This document shows, piece by piece, positions 16,036 through 23,696 of a DNA stretch of 64,000 nucleotides. Position numbers and translations under genes: made by a program. Below the pieces are notes generated by a model, which ran no database searches, had not been told where the DNA came from, and worked only from the letters and a program-made list of their open reading frames with translations. Numbering within the stretch: the stretch's first letter is position 1; each line of letters opens with the position of its first letter. The stretch comes from CAVUAT01 sp963848045 (GTDB lineage: Bacteria > Actinomycetota > Thermoleophilia > Solirubrobacterales > 70-9), in the NCBI GenBank assembly GCA_963848045.1, contig CAWKCC010000001.1, positions 1 through 64,000 on the forward strand. Reading direction: 5' to 3'.

Positions 16036-18525
16036 ATGTTGAGCGCTGCCAGTGCTCGCGACGACGCCACCGGCGCGGTCGCAGAACAGGAGGTTCAGTC
16101 GCTGATCACGGCCTGGTGGGTCGGGATCTGGCTGAGCGTGGTGGTCGTCCTGGGCTGCGAGGCCTACGCGCTCGCCACCTGGAGCAGCGGCGAGCACCGT
16201 GACCTGATCCTGGTGGTGACCACGCTCGGCCTGCTGAGCGTGCCGGTGCTGATCAACCTGCCGATCGAGCGGATGGTGCGCCATCGCCGCCGCGAGTGGT
16301 ACTTCGTCGCCTGGACCGCGTTCGACATCGTGCTGCTGGCCTGCGCCGCGGCCCTCGACGGCGGCTCCGAGAGCCCCTTCGCGCTGCTGCTGGTGCTGCC
16401 CTTCCTCTACGCGGCGCTGACCTACACGCTGACGATGACGGCGATGGTGGCCGCGATCGACCTGCTCGCCTTCCTGGCGATCGCGGTCCTGGTCGGCGGT
16501 GGCGTCGCCTACAGCGCCATGGGCGCGTTCTCGCTGGTCTGCGTCGCGATCCTCGGCGCCTGGCACGCGCGCAGCCACAGCGCCCGCCAGAGGGCGCTGG
16601 TCGAGACCGCGCAGGCGCTCGTCGCCACCGAGAAGAGCAGCCGCTTGCGAGCGGCCCAGCAGCGCGAGGTCGCCCGACTCGGCCAGCGCGCCCTGACGGG
16701 GGCCGGCATCCCCGAGCTGCGGATCGCGGTCGTCAACCTCGTGGAGCGGGTGCTCGAGGTCGACCTCGCCGCGGTGCTGAAGGTCACCGAGGGGGGCGAG
16801 GGATTCGAGTTCGCAGCCTCGGTTGGCATTCCCGAAAACGAGGCGCGCAGGGCGCGGGTCCCGGGCGGCAGGGGCTCGCAGTCCGGCTACACGCTGGCCA
16901 CCGGCGCCCCGACGGTGGTCACCGACTGGGCCACCGAGACGCGCTTCTCGCCCTCCCCGATCGCCGCCAAGCTGGGGACGGTGAGCGGGGTGATCGTGCT
17001 GATCAAGGGCAAGGGCAGCCCCTACGGCGTGCTGGGAGCGCAGACCCTCCGGCACCGCGAGTTCACGGCCGAGGACGTCAGCTTCCTGCAGGCGCTCGCC
17101 AACGTGCTCGCCAACGCGATCGAGCGGCGCTCCTCGGAGGAGCGGGTCCAGCACGAGGCGCTGCACGATCCGCTCACCGACCTGCCCAACCGCAACCTCT
17201 TCTTCGACCGTCTCGGGCACGCGCTGGCGCAGACCCGCAGGCACGACAGCGCCGTCGCGGTGCTCTTCCTCGACCTCGACCAGTTCAAGCTCGTCAACGA
17301 CAGCCTCGGCCACGCGGCCGGGGACGAGCTGCTGGCCTCTGTGGCCCCGCGGCTGCAGTCGGCGGTGCGCCCCGGCGACACGGTCGCCCGCTTCGGGGGA
17401 GACGAGTTCGCGGTGCTGGCCGAGGACGTCTCCAGCGAGCGCGACGCGGTCCGGGTCGCCGAGCGGATCGCCGAGGCGCTGACCAGGCCCTTCGTGCTGC
17501 GCCAGCGAGAGCACTTCGCCAGCGTCAGCATCGGCATCGCGATCGGCGCCGGGCCCGAACGGCCCGAGGATCTGGTTCGCGACGCCGACGCCGCCCTGTA
17601 CCGGGCCAAGGATCGCGGCCGAGGCGGCTACGAGATCTTCGACGAGGTGATGCGCTCGCGTGCGGTCGACCACATGCGGACCGAGAACGACCTGCGCCGG
17701 GCGCTGCAGCGCTCCGAGCTGGAGCTCCACTACCAACCGGTGATCGACCTGCGCGACCGCTCGATCGTGATGCTCGAGGCGCTGCTGCGCTGGCGCCACC
17801 CCGAGCGCGGGCTGCTGGTCCCCGCCGCCTTCATCCCGGTCGCCGAGGAGTCGCGCCTGATCGTGCCGATCGGCCATTGGGTGATCGAGCAGGCCTGCCT
17901 GCGGGCCGCCGCCTGGCAGGCCCTCGACCCCGATGCCAGCCCGATCGGAGTGGCGGTCAACCTCTCGGCACCCCAGCTCGCCGACTCCCGCCTGGTGCGC
18001 TCGGTGCAGAGCGCCGTCGAGACCAGCGGCATCGACCCCTCCACCCTGCGCCTGGAGCTGACCGAGAGGACGCTGTTCGAGGAGGCCGAGGACCCCGAGC
18101 CCAGCCTGCGGGCGCTGCAGGGCCTGGGGGTACGCCTGCTGCTGGACGACTTCGGCAGGGGCTTCTCGCCGCTGGGCTATCTGAAGCGGCTGCCGCTCTC
18201 GGGGATCAAGCTCGATCGCACCTTCTCCGAGGACCTCTCGTTCGACGGCAGAGACGCGGCGATCGTGCGCGCGATCAACGAGCTGGCCGGCGCGCTACAG
18301 ATGGATGTCTGCGCCGGGGGCATCGAGACCGCCGAACAGCTCGAGGCCGTCGAGGCGCTGGGGTGCACCCACGCCCAGGGCTTCCTCCTCGGCCGCCCCC
18401 AGGCATCCGAGGAGATCGACGCGCTGCTGCGGGATCGGCCCGCGAGCCGAGGCGGCCTCGCGAGCTCGGACGGCCGGCCCGCCCGGGCGGCACGCTCCGG
18501 CCGCTCAGCCGGCGCTCAGGAGTAG
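16036..18525 (+). CDS. Membrane GAF-GGDEF-EAL c-di-GMP turnover protein
   Basis: Protein of 829 residues. Six or so transmembrane helices (~28-178) form a membrane sensor, followed by a short coiled segment and a GAF domain (~215-370). GGDEF lies at ~375-535 with an intact RFGGDEFAVL, and EAL at ~550-805 with EALLRW, NLSAPQL and DDFGRGFSPLGYL. The usual AEGVET is AGGIET here, so phosphodiesterase activity should be tested rather than assumed. GGDEF looks competent for diguanylate synthesis. GAGGAGGG abuts the ATG, so TTG at 16039 is a possible alternative start. The stop overlaps the convergent M23 gene by ten bases. Confidence 0.93.
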   Translation: MLSAASARDDATGAVAEQEVQSLITAWWVGIWLSVVVVLGCEAYALATWSSGEHRDLILVVTTLGLLSVPVLINLPIERMVRHRRREWYFVAWTAFDIVLLACAAALDGGSESPFALLLVLPFLYAALTYTLTMTAMVAAIDLLAFLAIAVLVGGGVAYSAMGAFSLVCVAILGAWHARSHSARQRALVETAQALVATEKSSRLRAAQQREVARLGQRALTGAGIPELRIAVVNLVERVLEVDLAAVLKVTEGGEGFEFAASVGIPENEARRARVPGGRGSQSGYTLATGAPTVVTDWATETRFSPSPIAAKLGTVSGVIVLIKGKGSPYGVLGAQTLRHREFTAEDVSFLQALANVLANAIERRSSEERVQHEALHDPLTDLPNRNLFFDRLGHALAQTRRHDSAVAVLFLDLDQFKLVNDSLGHAAGDELLASVAPRLQSAVRPGDTVARFGGDEFAVLAEDVSSERDAVRVAERIAEALTRPFVLRQREHFASVSIGIAIGAGPERPEDLVRDADAALYRAKDRGRGGYEIFDEVMRSRAVDHMRTENDLRRALQRSELELHYQPVIDLRDRSIVMLEALLRWRHPERGLLVPAAFIPVAEESRLIVPIGHWVIEQACLRAAAWQALDPDASPIGVAVNLSAPQLADSRLVRSVQSAVETSGIDPSTLRLELTERTLFEEAEDPEPSLRALQGLGVRLLLDDFGRGFSPLGYLKRLPLSGIKLDRTFSEDLSFDGRDAAIVRAINELAGALQMDVCAGGIETAEQLEAVEALGCTHAQGFLLGRPQASEEIDALLRDRPASRGGLASSDGRPARAARSGRSAGAQE

Positions 18526-19076
18526 ACGTCCCAGGCCCTCAGCGAGCGCATCGGGTTCATGGCGCGCCCGCCGCGGTACCACTTGCCCCGCCAGATCTCG
18601 AAGTGCACGTGGCAGCCCCTGGCATTGCCGGTGTCACCCACCGCGCCGACGAACTGGCCCGGCAGGACCTTGGACTTCTTGCGCACCGCCGCGGGGTAGG
18701 CGAGGTGGCCATAGACGTAGTCGCGCTTGAAGCGCTTGGAGCGGATGATCAGGTAGTTGCCGAGGGCGCGGTGGAACTTCTTGGCGACCACGCGGCCCGC
18801 GGTGACCGCGACCGCCAGCGAGCCGCACTTGGCGAAGACGTCGACGCCCTGGTGCCCGCGGCCGGCGCCGAAGCCGTCGCCGTAGCCGTGCGGGCCGGGG
18901 ATCGGGAAGACCTGGGCGGGCGCGCCCGACGGGGTGGTCGGGGTCACCACCGGGGCGGTGGTGCCGCCCCCCCCGGCCTGGGCCACCCCGCTGAGCGCGA
19001 GCGCCAAGACAGCAGCCAGCGCCGGCAGCGCGGCTGCGGGGCGACGAAGCGGGCTTTTCGGCGTGTCGGAAAGCAC
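18516..19076 (-). CDS. Secreted M23-family metallopeptidase (wall hydrolase)
   Basis: Exported peptidase of 186 residues. The signal peptide is PAAALPALAAVLALALSGVAQA, followed by a Thr/Pro linker and an M23/LytM domain. The zinc motif HxxxD is HQGVD and the second ligand motif HxH is HVHFE, so the domain looks catalytically complete. YGDGFGAGRGHQG precedes the first ligand. The expected role is cleavage of peptidoglycan peptide bridges. It is preceded by a c-di-AMP riboswitch on the same strand, so expression should fall when c-di-AMP is high. GTG start follows GAGAGAGA. The last ten bases overlap the convergent GGDEF-EAL gene. Confidence 0.92.
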   Translation of the reverse strand: MLSDTPKSPLRRPAAALPALAAVLALALSGVAQAGGGGTTAPVVTPTTPSGAPAQVFPIPGPHGYGDGFGAGRGHQGVDVFAKCGSLAVAVTAGRVVAKKFHRALGNYLIIRSKRFKRDYVYGHLAYPAAVRKKSKVLPGQFVGAVGDTGNARGCHVHFEIWRGKWYRGGRAMNPMRSLRAWDVYS

Positions 19077-19086
19077 TCTCTCTCTG

Positions 19087-19225
19087 CGGCCTGCGGGGTT
19101 AGCTGTCGGGCTCGCGCCGAAAGAGCGGCGCTACGGAATCGGTCCGATTCGCCCCAGGGCCGCGTGCCTCCGCGGCCCCGTTGGGTCCCCCGCTCCCCGT
19201 CCGCGTGCGGCCGGGAATTGGGCCC
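19087..19225 (-). ncRNA. Cyclic di-AMP riboswitch (ydaO-yuaA type) of the M23 gene
   Basis: Read on the minus strand, the leader has GCGGGGGACCC, GGGGCGAATCGGACC, TTCCGTAGCGC and the 3' signature GAGCCCGACAGCTAACC then CCGCAGGC, ending ~12 bases before the GTG of the M23 peptidase. The core is nearly identical to the plus-strand copy at 2569-2705. A c-di-AMP switch before a wall hydrolase is the classic actinobacterial arrangement. Outer boundaries are estimated. Confidence 0.88.
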
Positions 19226-19253
19226 TCTGCTGCCGCGGCACGTTAGCAGAAGC

Positions 19254-19712
19254 TCACCCGGAATCATCGAGCTGGTCAGGGCGCCGGTCGCGGCCCCAGA
19301 CCTTGGCGTTGAGCTCGCGCTTGTCGATCAGCCGCCCGATCGGCGTCGGCACGCGGCCGACGATGCGCCACAGGGCCGCCTGCAGCCAGGGGATCCGCAG
19401 GCCCTGGTCCATCGTCTCCCGCCTGCCGTCACGGTGGGTGACGTCCAGGGTCACCTTCGCGTCGCGCCTGATCACGAAGCCCCTCGGCGGGTGCACGGCG
19501 ACGACCCGGACCTCGTCGGGCCTGCTGCGCACCAGGGCGACCCAGTCCCAGACGTTCCTGGCCAGCGCCAGCCCCTCGGCGGCAAGCACCACCACCCCAC
19601 CGCCCGCGAAGCCCGCGATCACCACCAGCAGCCCCAGCCAGGGATTGTCGTTCTCCATCAGGTAGACGCCGCCGATCAGTCCGCCCAGCGCGATGGCGAG
19701 CCCCCCGATCAC
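19254..19712 (-). CDS. Hypothetical membrane protein, two N-terminal TM segments
   Basis: Protein of 152 residues. Two N-terminal transmembrane segments (IGGLAIALGGLIGGVYLM and PWLGLLVVIAGFAGGGVVVLAA) form a hairpin, followed by a ~95-residue cytoplasmic domain with strands (VRVVAVHPPRGFVIRRDAKVTLDVTHRDGRRE) and a basic C-terminal helix. No family is recognised. It starts at GTG 19712, 16 bases after the stop of the NlpC/P60 gene, so the two form an operon and it may belong to the same wall-related function. Confidence 0.65.
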   Translation of the reverse strand: MIGGLAIALGGLIGGVYLMENDNPWLGLLVVIAGFAGGGVVVLAAEGLALARNVWDWVALVRSRPDEVRVVAVHPPRGFVIRRDAKVTLDVTHRDGRRETMDQGLRIPWLQAALWRIVGRVPTPIGRLIDKRELNAKVWGRDRRPDQLDDSG

Positions 19713-19728
19713 CGCGGCAGCCGGGTCC

Positions 19729-20913
19729 CTAGAGGCCGTCGGGGTGACGCGCCGTGAAGCCCGAGCTGGAGCGCATCGCGGTGGACCAGCGGGGGCCGTT
19801 GCCCCCGGTCAGGCTGGTGTCGAAGCGCAGGCCGGCGACCGTCATGTACGCGTGGCCGTAGTTGGCGTAGACGGTGATCCAGCTGCCGGCGCCGGGCGCG
19901 CCCCAGGCGGTGAAGCCGCCCGAGTCGAGCGGGCTGGAGAGCAGACCGCCCCCGTGCAGCGCGAAGCTGACGGCCCCCGAGCAGTCGTAGCCGGAGTCCT
20001 CGAAGGAGCCGTGACCGCCGCCCCAGACGTAGGGGCGGTCGTTGATCTGGTTGGCGGCCTCGATCACGGCCTTGACCGCCAGCGGGGCTCCGGCCGGGGC
20101 GACCGCCTCGCCGTTGATCAGCGCGGCGCGCTCGCCCGGTCCCGGGACCGAGGTGCCGAGGTCCTTCTCCAGGGTCTTCTCGCGAGCCTGCAGAGCGGCC
20201 AGCGAGGCCTCGCGCTCCCGGCGGGCGGCGACGAGCTGCGCGTGCCGCGCGGCGATCTCGCCCTGGGCGGTGGCCAGCTCGGCGCGGCGGGCGGCGACCT
20301 CGTCGCGGGTGGCGCGGATGCGCTCCTGGGTCTCGGCGAGCAGCGCGACCGAGCCCTCCACCTCCTCGCGCAGCGAGCGGACCCGCGAGACGACCGACTC
20401 GTCGTACTCCTGGATCCGCTGGAGGTACTCGGTCTCGGTCAGCAGGTCCTGCCAGCTGTCGGACTGGAGCACCACGCTGAGCGTGTCGGGGCTTGAGGAC
20501 TTGTAGATCTCGACCAGCAGCTCCTCCAGCGCGACCAGGGCGCGGTCGAGGCGGGCGCGGACCTCGGCGAGGTGCTGCTTCTCGGCGTTGAGCTCGGCGT
20601 TGGCCCGATCCAGCCGGCGCTGGCGCTCGTCAAGCTCGGCCTGCACCGCGTCGGCCTTGCGGCGCAGCTCGGACTCCTGGGCGATGATCGCATTGACACG
20701 GGCGTTCTGCGCGTCGATCGACTCCTGCAGCGAGCCCTGCCGGCCCACGTTCGAGCGCAGCTCATCCATCTTGCCCGCGATCTCGGCGACCGAGTCCTGG
20801 GCGGGGGCGCGGGAGCTGAGGGCGAGCGCGCCCGCCCCGCACAGGGCGAGCAGGGCAAGGCCGAGCGCAAGGCGCCGGGCGCGGAAGTTGGGCGTGTGGT
20901 CGCGGGCGGGCAT
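19729..20913 (-). CDS. Secreted coiled-coil NlpC/P60 peptidase (PcsB/RipA-like)
   Basis: Exported protein of 394 residues. A basic N-terminus and signal segment (ALGLALLALCGAGALALSSRAPA) precede a long coiled coil (~40-245) rich in Glu/Arg/Ala heptads, as in PcsB/FtsEX-activated hydrolases. After a linker, ~280-394 is an NlpC/P60 domain with catalytic Cys in YDCSGAVSF and His in GHAYMTVAGL. The expected activity is D,L-endopeptidase on peptidoglycan, with the coiled coil as autoinhibitor or partner contact. No c-di-AMP switch is visible upstream, unlike the neighbouring M23 gene. It is the first gene of a two-gene operon. Confidence 0.88.
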   Translation of the reverse strand: MPARDHTPNFRARRLALGLALLALCGAGALALSSRAPAQDSVAEIAGKMDELRSNVGRQGSLQESIDAQNARVNAIIAQESELRRKADAVQAELDERQRRLDRANAELNAEKQHLAEVRARLDRALVALEELLVEIYKSSSPDTLSVVLQSDSWQDLLTETEYLQRIQEYDESVVSRVRSLREEVEGSVALLAETQERIRATRDEVAARRAELATAQGEIAARHAQLVAARREREASLAALQAREKTLEKDLGTSVPGPGERAALINGEAVAPAGAPLAVKAVIEAANQINDRPYVWGGGHGSFEDSGYDCSGAVSFALHGGGLLSSPLDSGGFTAWGAPGAGSWITVYANYGHAYMTVAGLRFDTSLTGGNGPRWSTAMRSSSGFTARHPDGL

Positions 20914-21011
20914 CGGTTGCCGTCCGGCTCGGGCAGCGCGATCAGGCTACAGAGTCCAGCCATATATGAGGAACCGCTAACAGATCGCTGCAAGATCTCT
21001 TGCGCGAGCCC

Positions 21012-22463
21012 CTACCCCTTGGTGCGGCCGCTCTTGCGGTTGCGCCTGCACTTCCTCTTGTTCTTCTTGCACTTCTTGAGGTCGCCGAAGACCTTGTAGC
21101 GCAGGAATGGGGTGATCGTCCTGAAGAACGCGTTCTTGCGCGGAGCGGCCATCAGCGGATCGAGGTGGGAGTGCTTGGGGTCGGCGTTGATCAGGCTCGA
21201 CTCCCTGCGCGTGGTGCGGGCCCTCTTGATGAAGGCCCTGGCGCCGTTCAGCACGCGGCCGCCCGTCAGGTCGGTCTGGATCGCGTAGAGCGGCACGTTC
21301 ACCTTGCGCTGGTGCAGGACGCGCAGCCCCAGGTAGTCGGCGACGTCGTCCTGGGTCAGCGAGTTGGCGCCGTTGGTGTCGATCGTCAGCTTGCGAGGGA
21401 AGTACCACTCGATCCCGTTCGCGGGCTCCTGGCCGAACACGGCGGCGAGCCGCTCGACCGGGGTGACGCCGCCGGGCACGAAGTCGCGCGGGCTGCCCGA
21501 GCCGGCGAGGCTGCCGGAGTTGACGTGCAGCAGCGACAGGGAGGGGGGCGAGGTGTCGCGGTCGAAGGCGTTGCCGAGCAGGGCGCGGTTGGTGACCGGG
21601 AAGGGCGGGTTGAAGGCCGGGGGCAGCAGCGGGAACGACTGCACGTACGCGGCCGAGCCGGTGGGGTCCCTGAGCGCGTTGATCGCGCCGACCTCGCCGA
21701 ACAGGCCCGCCGCCTCTGGCAGGCCGATCCCGAGCAGGTCCGCGAAGGGGCTCGATGCCGAGAGCGCACCCACGGCCGTCTGGGCCTGGGAGAGGGTGAA
21801 GGGCGTGAAGCTGCCGAGCAGTCCGCCGTCGATCAGCACCATGCCCTTGATGTCCTTGTAGCCGGGCCTGCCGTTGAAGTCCCAGCTGGCGTAGGCGGCG
21901 GTCAGCGAGGCGCCGAGCGAGTGCCCGCCCAGCACCACCTGGCGCCTGCCCTTGGAGCGGGCTTTGCGCACCACGGCGCGGGCGTCGTCGAGCGCGACCT
22001 TCATCCCCCACTCGCGCACGAACGGGAAGTCCACGCCGCCCTGGAGGAAGTCGAAGTGGTCGGCGGGGCCGCCACCGTCGAGCCAGCCGAGGTAGTAGTC
22101 GAACATGTACTGCAGGCTGACCTGGCCCTTCAGGGCCTGCTCGAAGACGCCGCGGTCCTCGAGCGCCTGGCTGCGGCGGTCGATCGCCCAGACCTGGAAG
22201 TTCGGGATGTGCTTGACCAGGTAGCGGGCGACCAGGGTGAAGTTGCCCGAGCCCCCGGAGGTGCCGGGCATCAGCACCAGCACGCGCTTGCCCTTGGCGG
22301 GGCCGTACTTGTCGACGAAGACCTGGTTGTACTGGGCTGGGCCCGGACCCGCGGGGGTGGCCACCGTGACCCTGGTCTCGCGGGCGCCCGCCGAGGAGGC
22401 GAAGAGCAGCGCAGCGGTCGCGGCGAGCGCGATCGTGGCGATGGTGCGGCGGCTGCGAGTCAC
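21012..22463 (-). CDS. Secreted alpha/beta hydrolase with basic C-terminal tail
   Basis: Exported hydrolase of 483 residues. Signal peptide TIATIALAATAALLFASSAGA; oxyanion region VLVLMPGTSGGSGNF near 65; nucleophile elbow GGHSLGASLTAAY near 185. The region after the elbow (VLIDGGLLG) and a large lid are typical of lipase/esterase-like enzymes. The candidate catalytic His lies near KHSHLDPLMA close to the C-terminus. The protein ends in a Lys/Arg/Cys-rich tail (KKCKKNKRKCRRNRKSGRTK), the tail type of several exported proteins here. Substrate unknown; probably acts outside the membrane while held to the wall by the tail (inference). Confidence 0.88.
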   Translation of the reverse strand: MTRSRRTIATIALAATAALLFASSAGARETRVTVATPAGPGPAQYNQVFVDKYGPAKGKRVLVLMPGTSGGSGNFTLVARYLVKHIPNFQVWAIDRRSQALEDRGVFEQALKGQVSLQYMFDYYLGWLDGGGPADHFDFLQGGVDFPFVREWGMKVALDDARAVVRKARSKGRRQVVLGGHSLGASLTAAYASWDFNGRPGYKDIKGMVLIDGGLLGSFTPFTLSQAQTAVGALSASSPFADLLGIGLPEAAGLFGEVGAINALRDPTGSAAYVQSFPLLPPAFNPPFPVTNRALLGNAFDRDTSPPSLSLLHVNSGSLAGSGSPRDFVPGGVTPVERLAAVFGQEPANGIEWYFPRKLTIDTNGANSLTQDDVADYLGLRVLHQRKVNVPLYAIQTDLTGGRVLNGARAFIKRARTTRRESSLINADPKHSHLDPLMAAPRKNAFFRTITPFLRYKVFGDLKKCKKNKRKCRRNRKSGRTKG

Positions 22464-22538
22464 GAGTCCCCTCTCCTGGTCCCGTCCCTGGGCTGCGCAG
22501 AATAGCGCCCGGGGGCGGAAGGGGCGCGCACCCGCGGC

Positions 22539-23333
22539 CTAGGTCGCGCCCATCGACGCCGCCACGGCCGCAAGCTGCTCGGGAGAGCCCAGCAGCGCCT
22601 GCTGCAGCTCGGCCTCGAGCGCCAGGCCCTCGGCGCTCGAAAGCCGGGCGGAGCGGCCGAGCAGCCGCTTGGCCGAGCGGATCGCGGACGGCGAGGAGGA
22701 CGCGATCTGGGCGGCGGTCTCCATCGCCGCGGCGTGTGGGTGATCGGTGAGGCGGGTGAGCAGGCCCAGCGCGGCCGCCTCGGGGGCCTCGACGATGCGC
22801 CCGCTATAGGTGAGCTCGCGGGCGACGTCGTCGCGCACCAGCCCCGGCAGGGTCTGGCTGAGGCCCATGTCGGGGATCAGGCCGTAGCGGATCTCCATCA
22901 CCGACATGCGGGTGTCGGGGGCCCCGTAGCGGATATCAGCGGCCAGGGCGATCTGCAGGCCGCCGCCGAGGCAGGCGCCGTGAACGGCGGCGATCACCGG
23001 AATCGGCAGCTCCCGCCATCCGTAGGCGACGCGCTGGGCGTTGTTGGCCTCGGATGAGGGGTCGTCGCGCTCGAAGGCGTTGCCCATGCCGCCGTCGGCG
23101 CCCTCGGAGAAAAAGCTCTTGAAGTCGAGCCCGGCGCAGAAGCTCGGCCCCTCGCCCGAGAGCACCACCACGCGGGCATCGTCTTCGGCGGCCGCGCGAA
23201 GCTCGTCGAGCGCCTCGTGGAGCGCCTCGAACATCGCCTGGTCGAGCCCGTTGTGCTTGTCTGCCCGAGTCATGCGCACGTCGGCGATGCCGCCGGCGAT
23301 CTCGACCCGGACGCGGTCCGCGCTTGCCGCCAT
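22539..23333 (-). CDS. Enoyl-CoA hydratase/isomerase (crotonase) family protein
   Basis: Crotonase-fold protein of 264 residues. It has VRMTRADKHNGLDQAM near 18-33, the oxyanion segment GEGPSFCAGLDFKSFF near 58 and HGACLGGGLQIALAADIRYG near 119, followed by SVMEIRYGLIPDMG. The second catalytic Glu position reads MEIRYGLIPD rather than the PExxLG of hydratases, so isomerase or another acyl-CoA activity is possible. It would act in cytoplasmic fatty-acid or acyl-CoA metabolism. TAGGCT seven bases before the ATG suggests a leaderless transcript. Confidence 0.9.
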   Translation of the reverse strand: MAASADRVRVEIAGGIADVRMTRADKHNGLDQAMFEALHEALDELRAAAEDDARVVVLSGEGPSFCAGLDFKSFFSEGADGGMGNAFERDDPSSEANNAQRVAYGWRELPIPVIAAVHGACLGGGLQIALAADIRYGAPDTRMSVMEIRYGLIPDMGLSQTLPGLVRDDVARELTYSGRIVEAPEAAALGLLTRLTDHPHAAAMETAAQIASSSPSAIRSAKRLLGRSARLSSAEGLALEAELQQALLGSPEQLAAVAASMGAT

Positions 23334-23369
23334 GCGCGGCAGCCTAGCCCTACGTGTCCCGCGCCTGGT

Positions 23370-23543
23370 TCAGCGCCGCTTCTTGGGGCGGTTCTTGGGA
23401 GGGAACTTCTTGCGCTCTTCCTTGGTCATCTTGCGGATCTTGAGGCTTCCCTCCTCGACCTGCTGCTTGACCGCGTCGAGCTTCTCCTTGCGCCGCTTCT
23501 CCTGGCGTTTCGCCGTCTCGCTGGGCTTCTTCTGGGCCGCCAT
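23370..23543 (-). CDS. 57-residue Lys/Arg-rich small protein
   Basis: Short reading frame from ATG 23543 to TGA 23370-23372 giving 57 residues: it begins MAAQKKPSETAKRQEKRRKE and ends KKFPPKNRPKKRR. The body (LDAVKQQVEEGSLKIRKMTK) is helical and strongly charged. There is no signal peptide. Composition suggests RNA, ribosome or nucleoid contact. I recognise no named family. It is 36 bases downstream of the divergent-strand neighbour's end and precedes the crotonase gene's terminator side. AAG-biased codon use matches other genes here, supporting that it is real. Confidence 0.65.
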   Translation of the reverse strand: MAAQKKPSETAKRQEKRRKEKLDAVKQQVEEGSLKIRKMTKEERKKFPPKNRPKKRR

Positions 23544-23684
23544 GGTCCGCGAATTTATCGTGCCGATCGGCTCGATCCAAGCAAAAAGCCGCTATTTGCG
23601 GCCACCCCGCCCCGACCATGCGGGCCCCCGGCCCGAACGGACCCTCCTGCGCCGTGGCCCAGCGGCGTCGCGTCGGCGACCCTA

Positions 23685-23690
23685 TACGCT
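23685..23690 (+). promoter_or_regulatory. -10 box of leaderless phosphodiesterase promoter
   Basis: TACGCT lies exactly six bases before the ATG at 23697 and there is no Shine-Dalgarno. Confidence 0.5.
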
Positions 23691-23696
23691 GCCGCG

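Noticed and set aside
16296..19757. 1153-codon plus-strand frame
   Set aside because: Alternate-frame shadow of the GGDEF-EAL gene running on through antisense of the M23 gene; extreme Arg content.
23350..23619. 89-codon minus-strand frame
   Set aside because: Different frame of the 57-residue basic gene; Gln/Gly/Arg-rich shadow without a usable start context.
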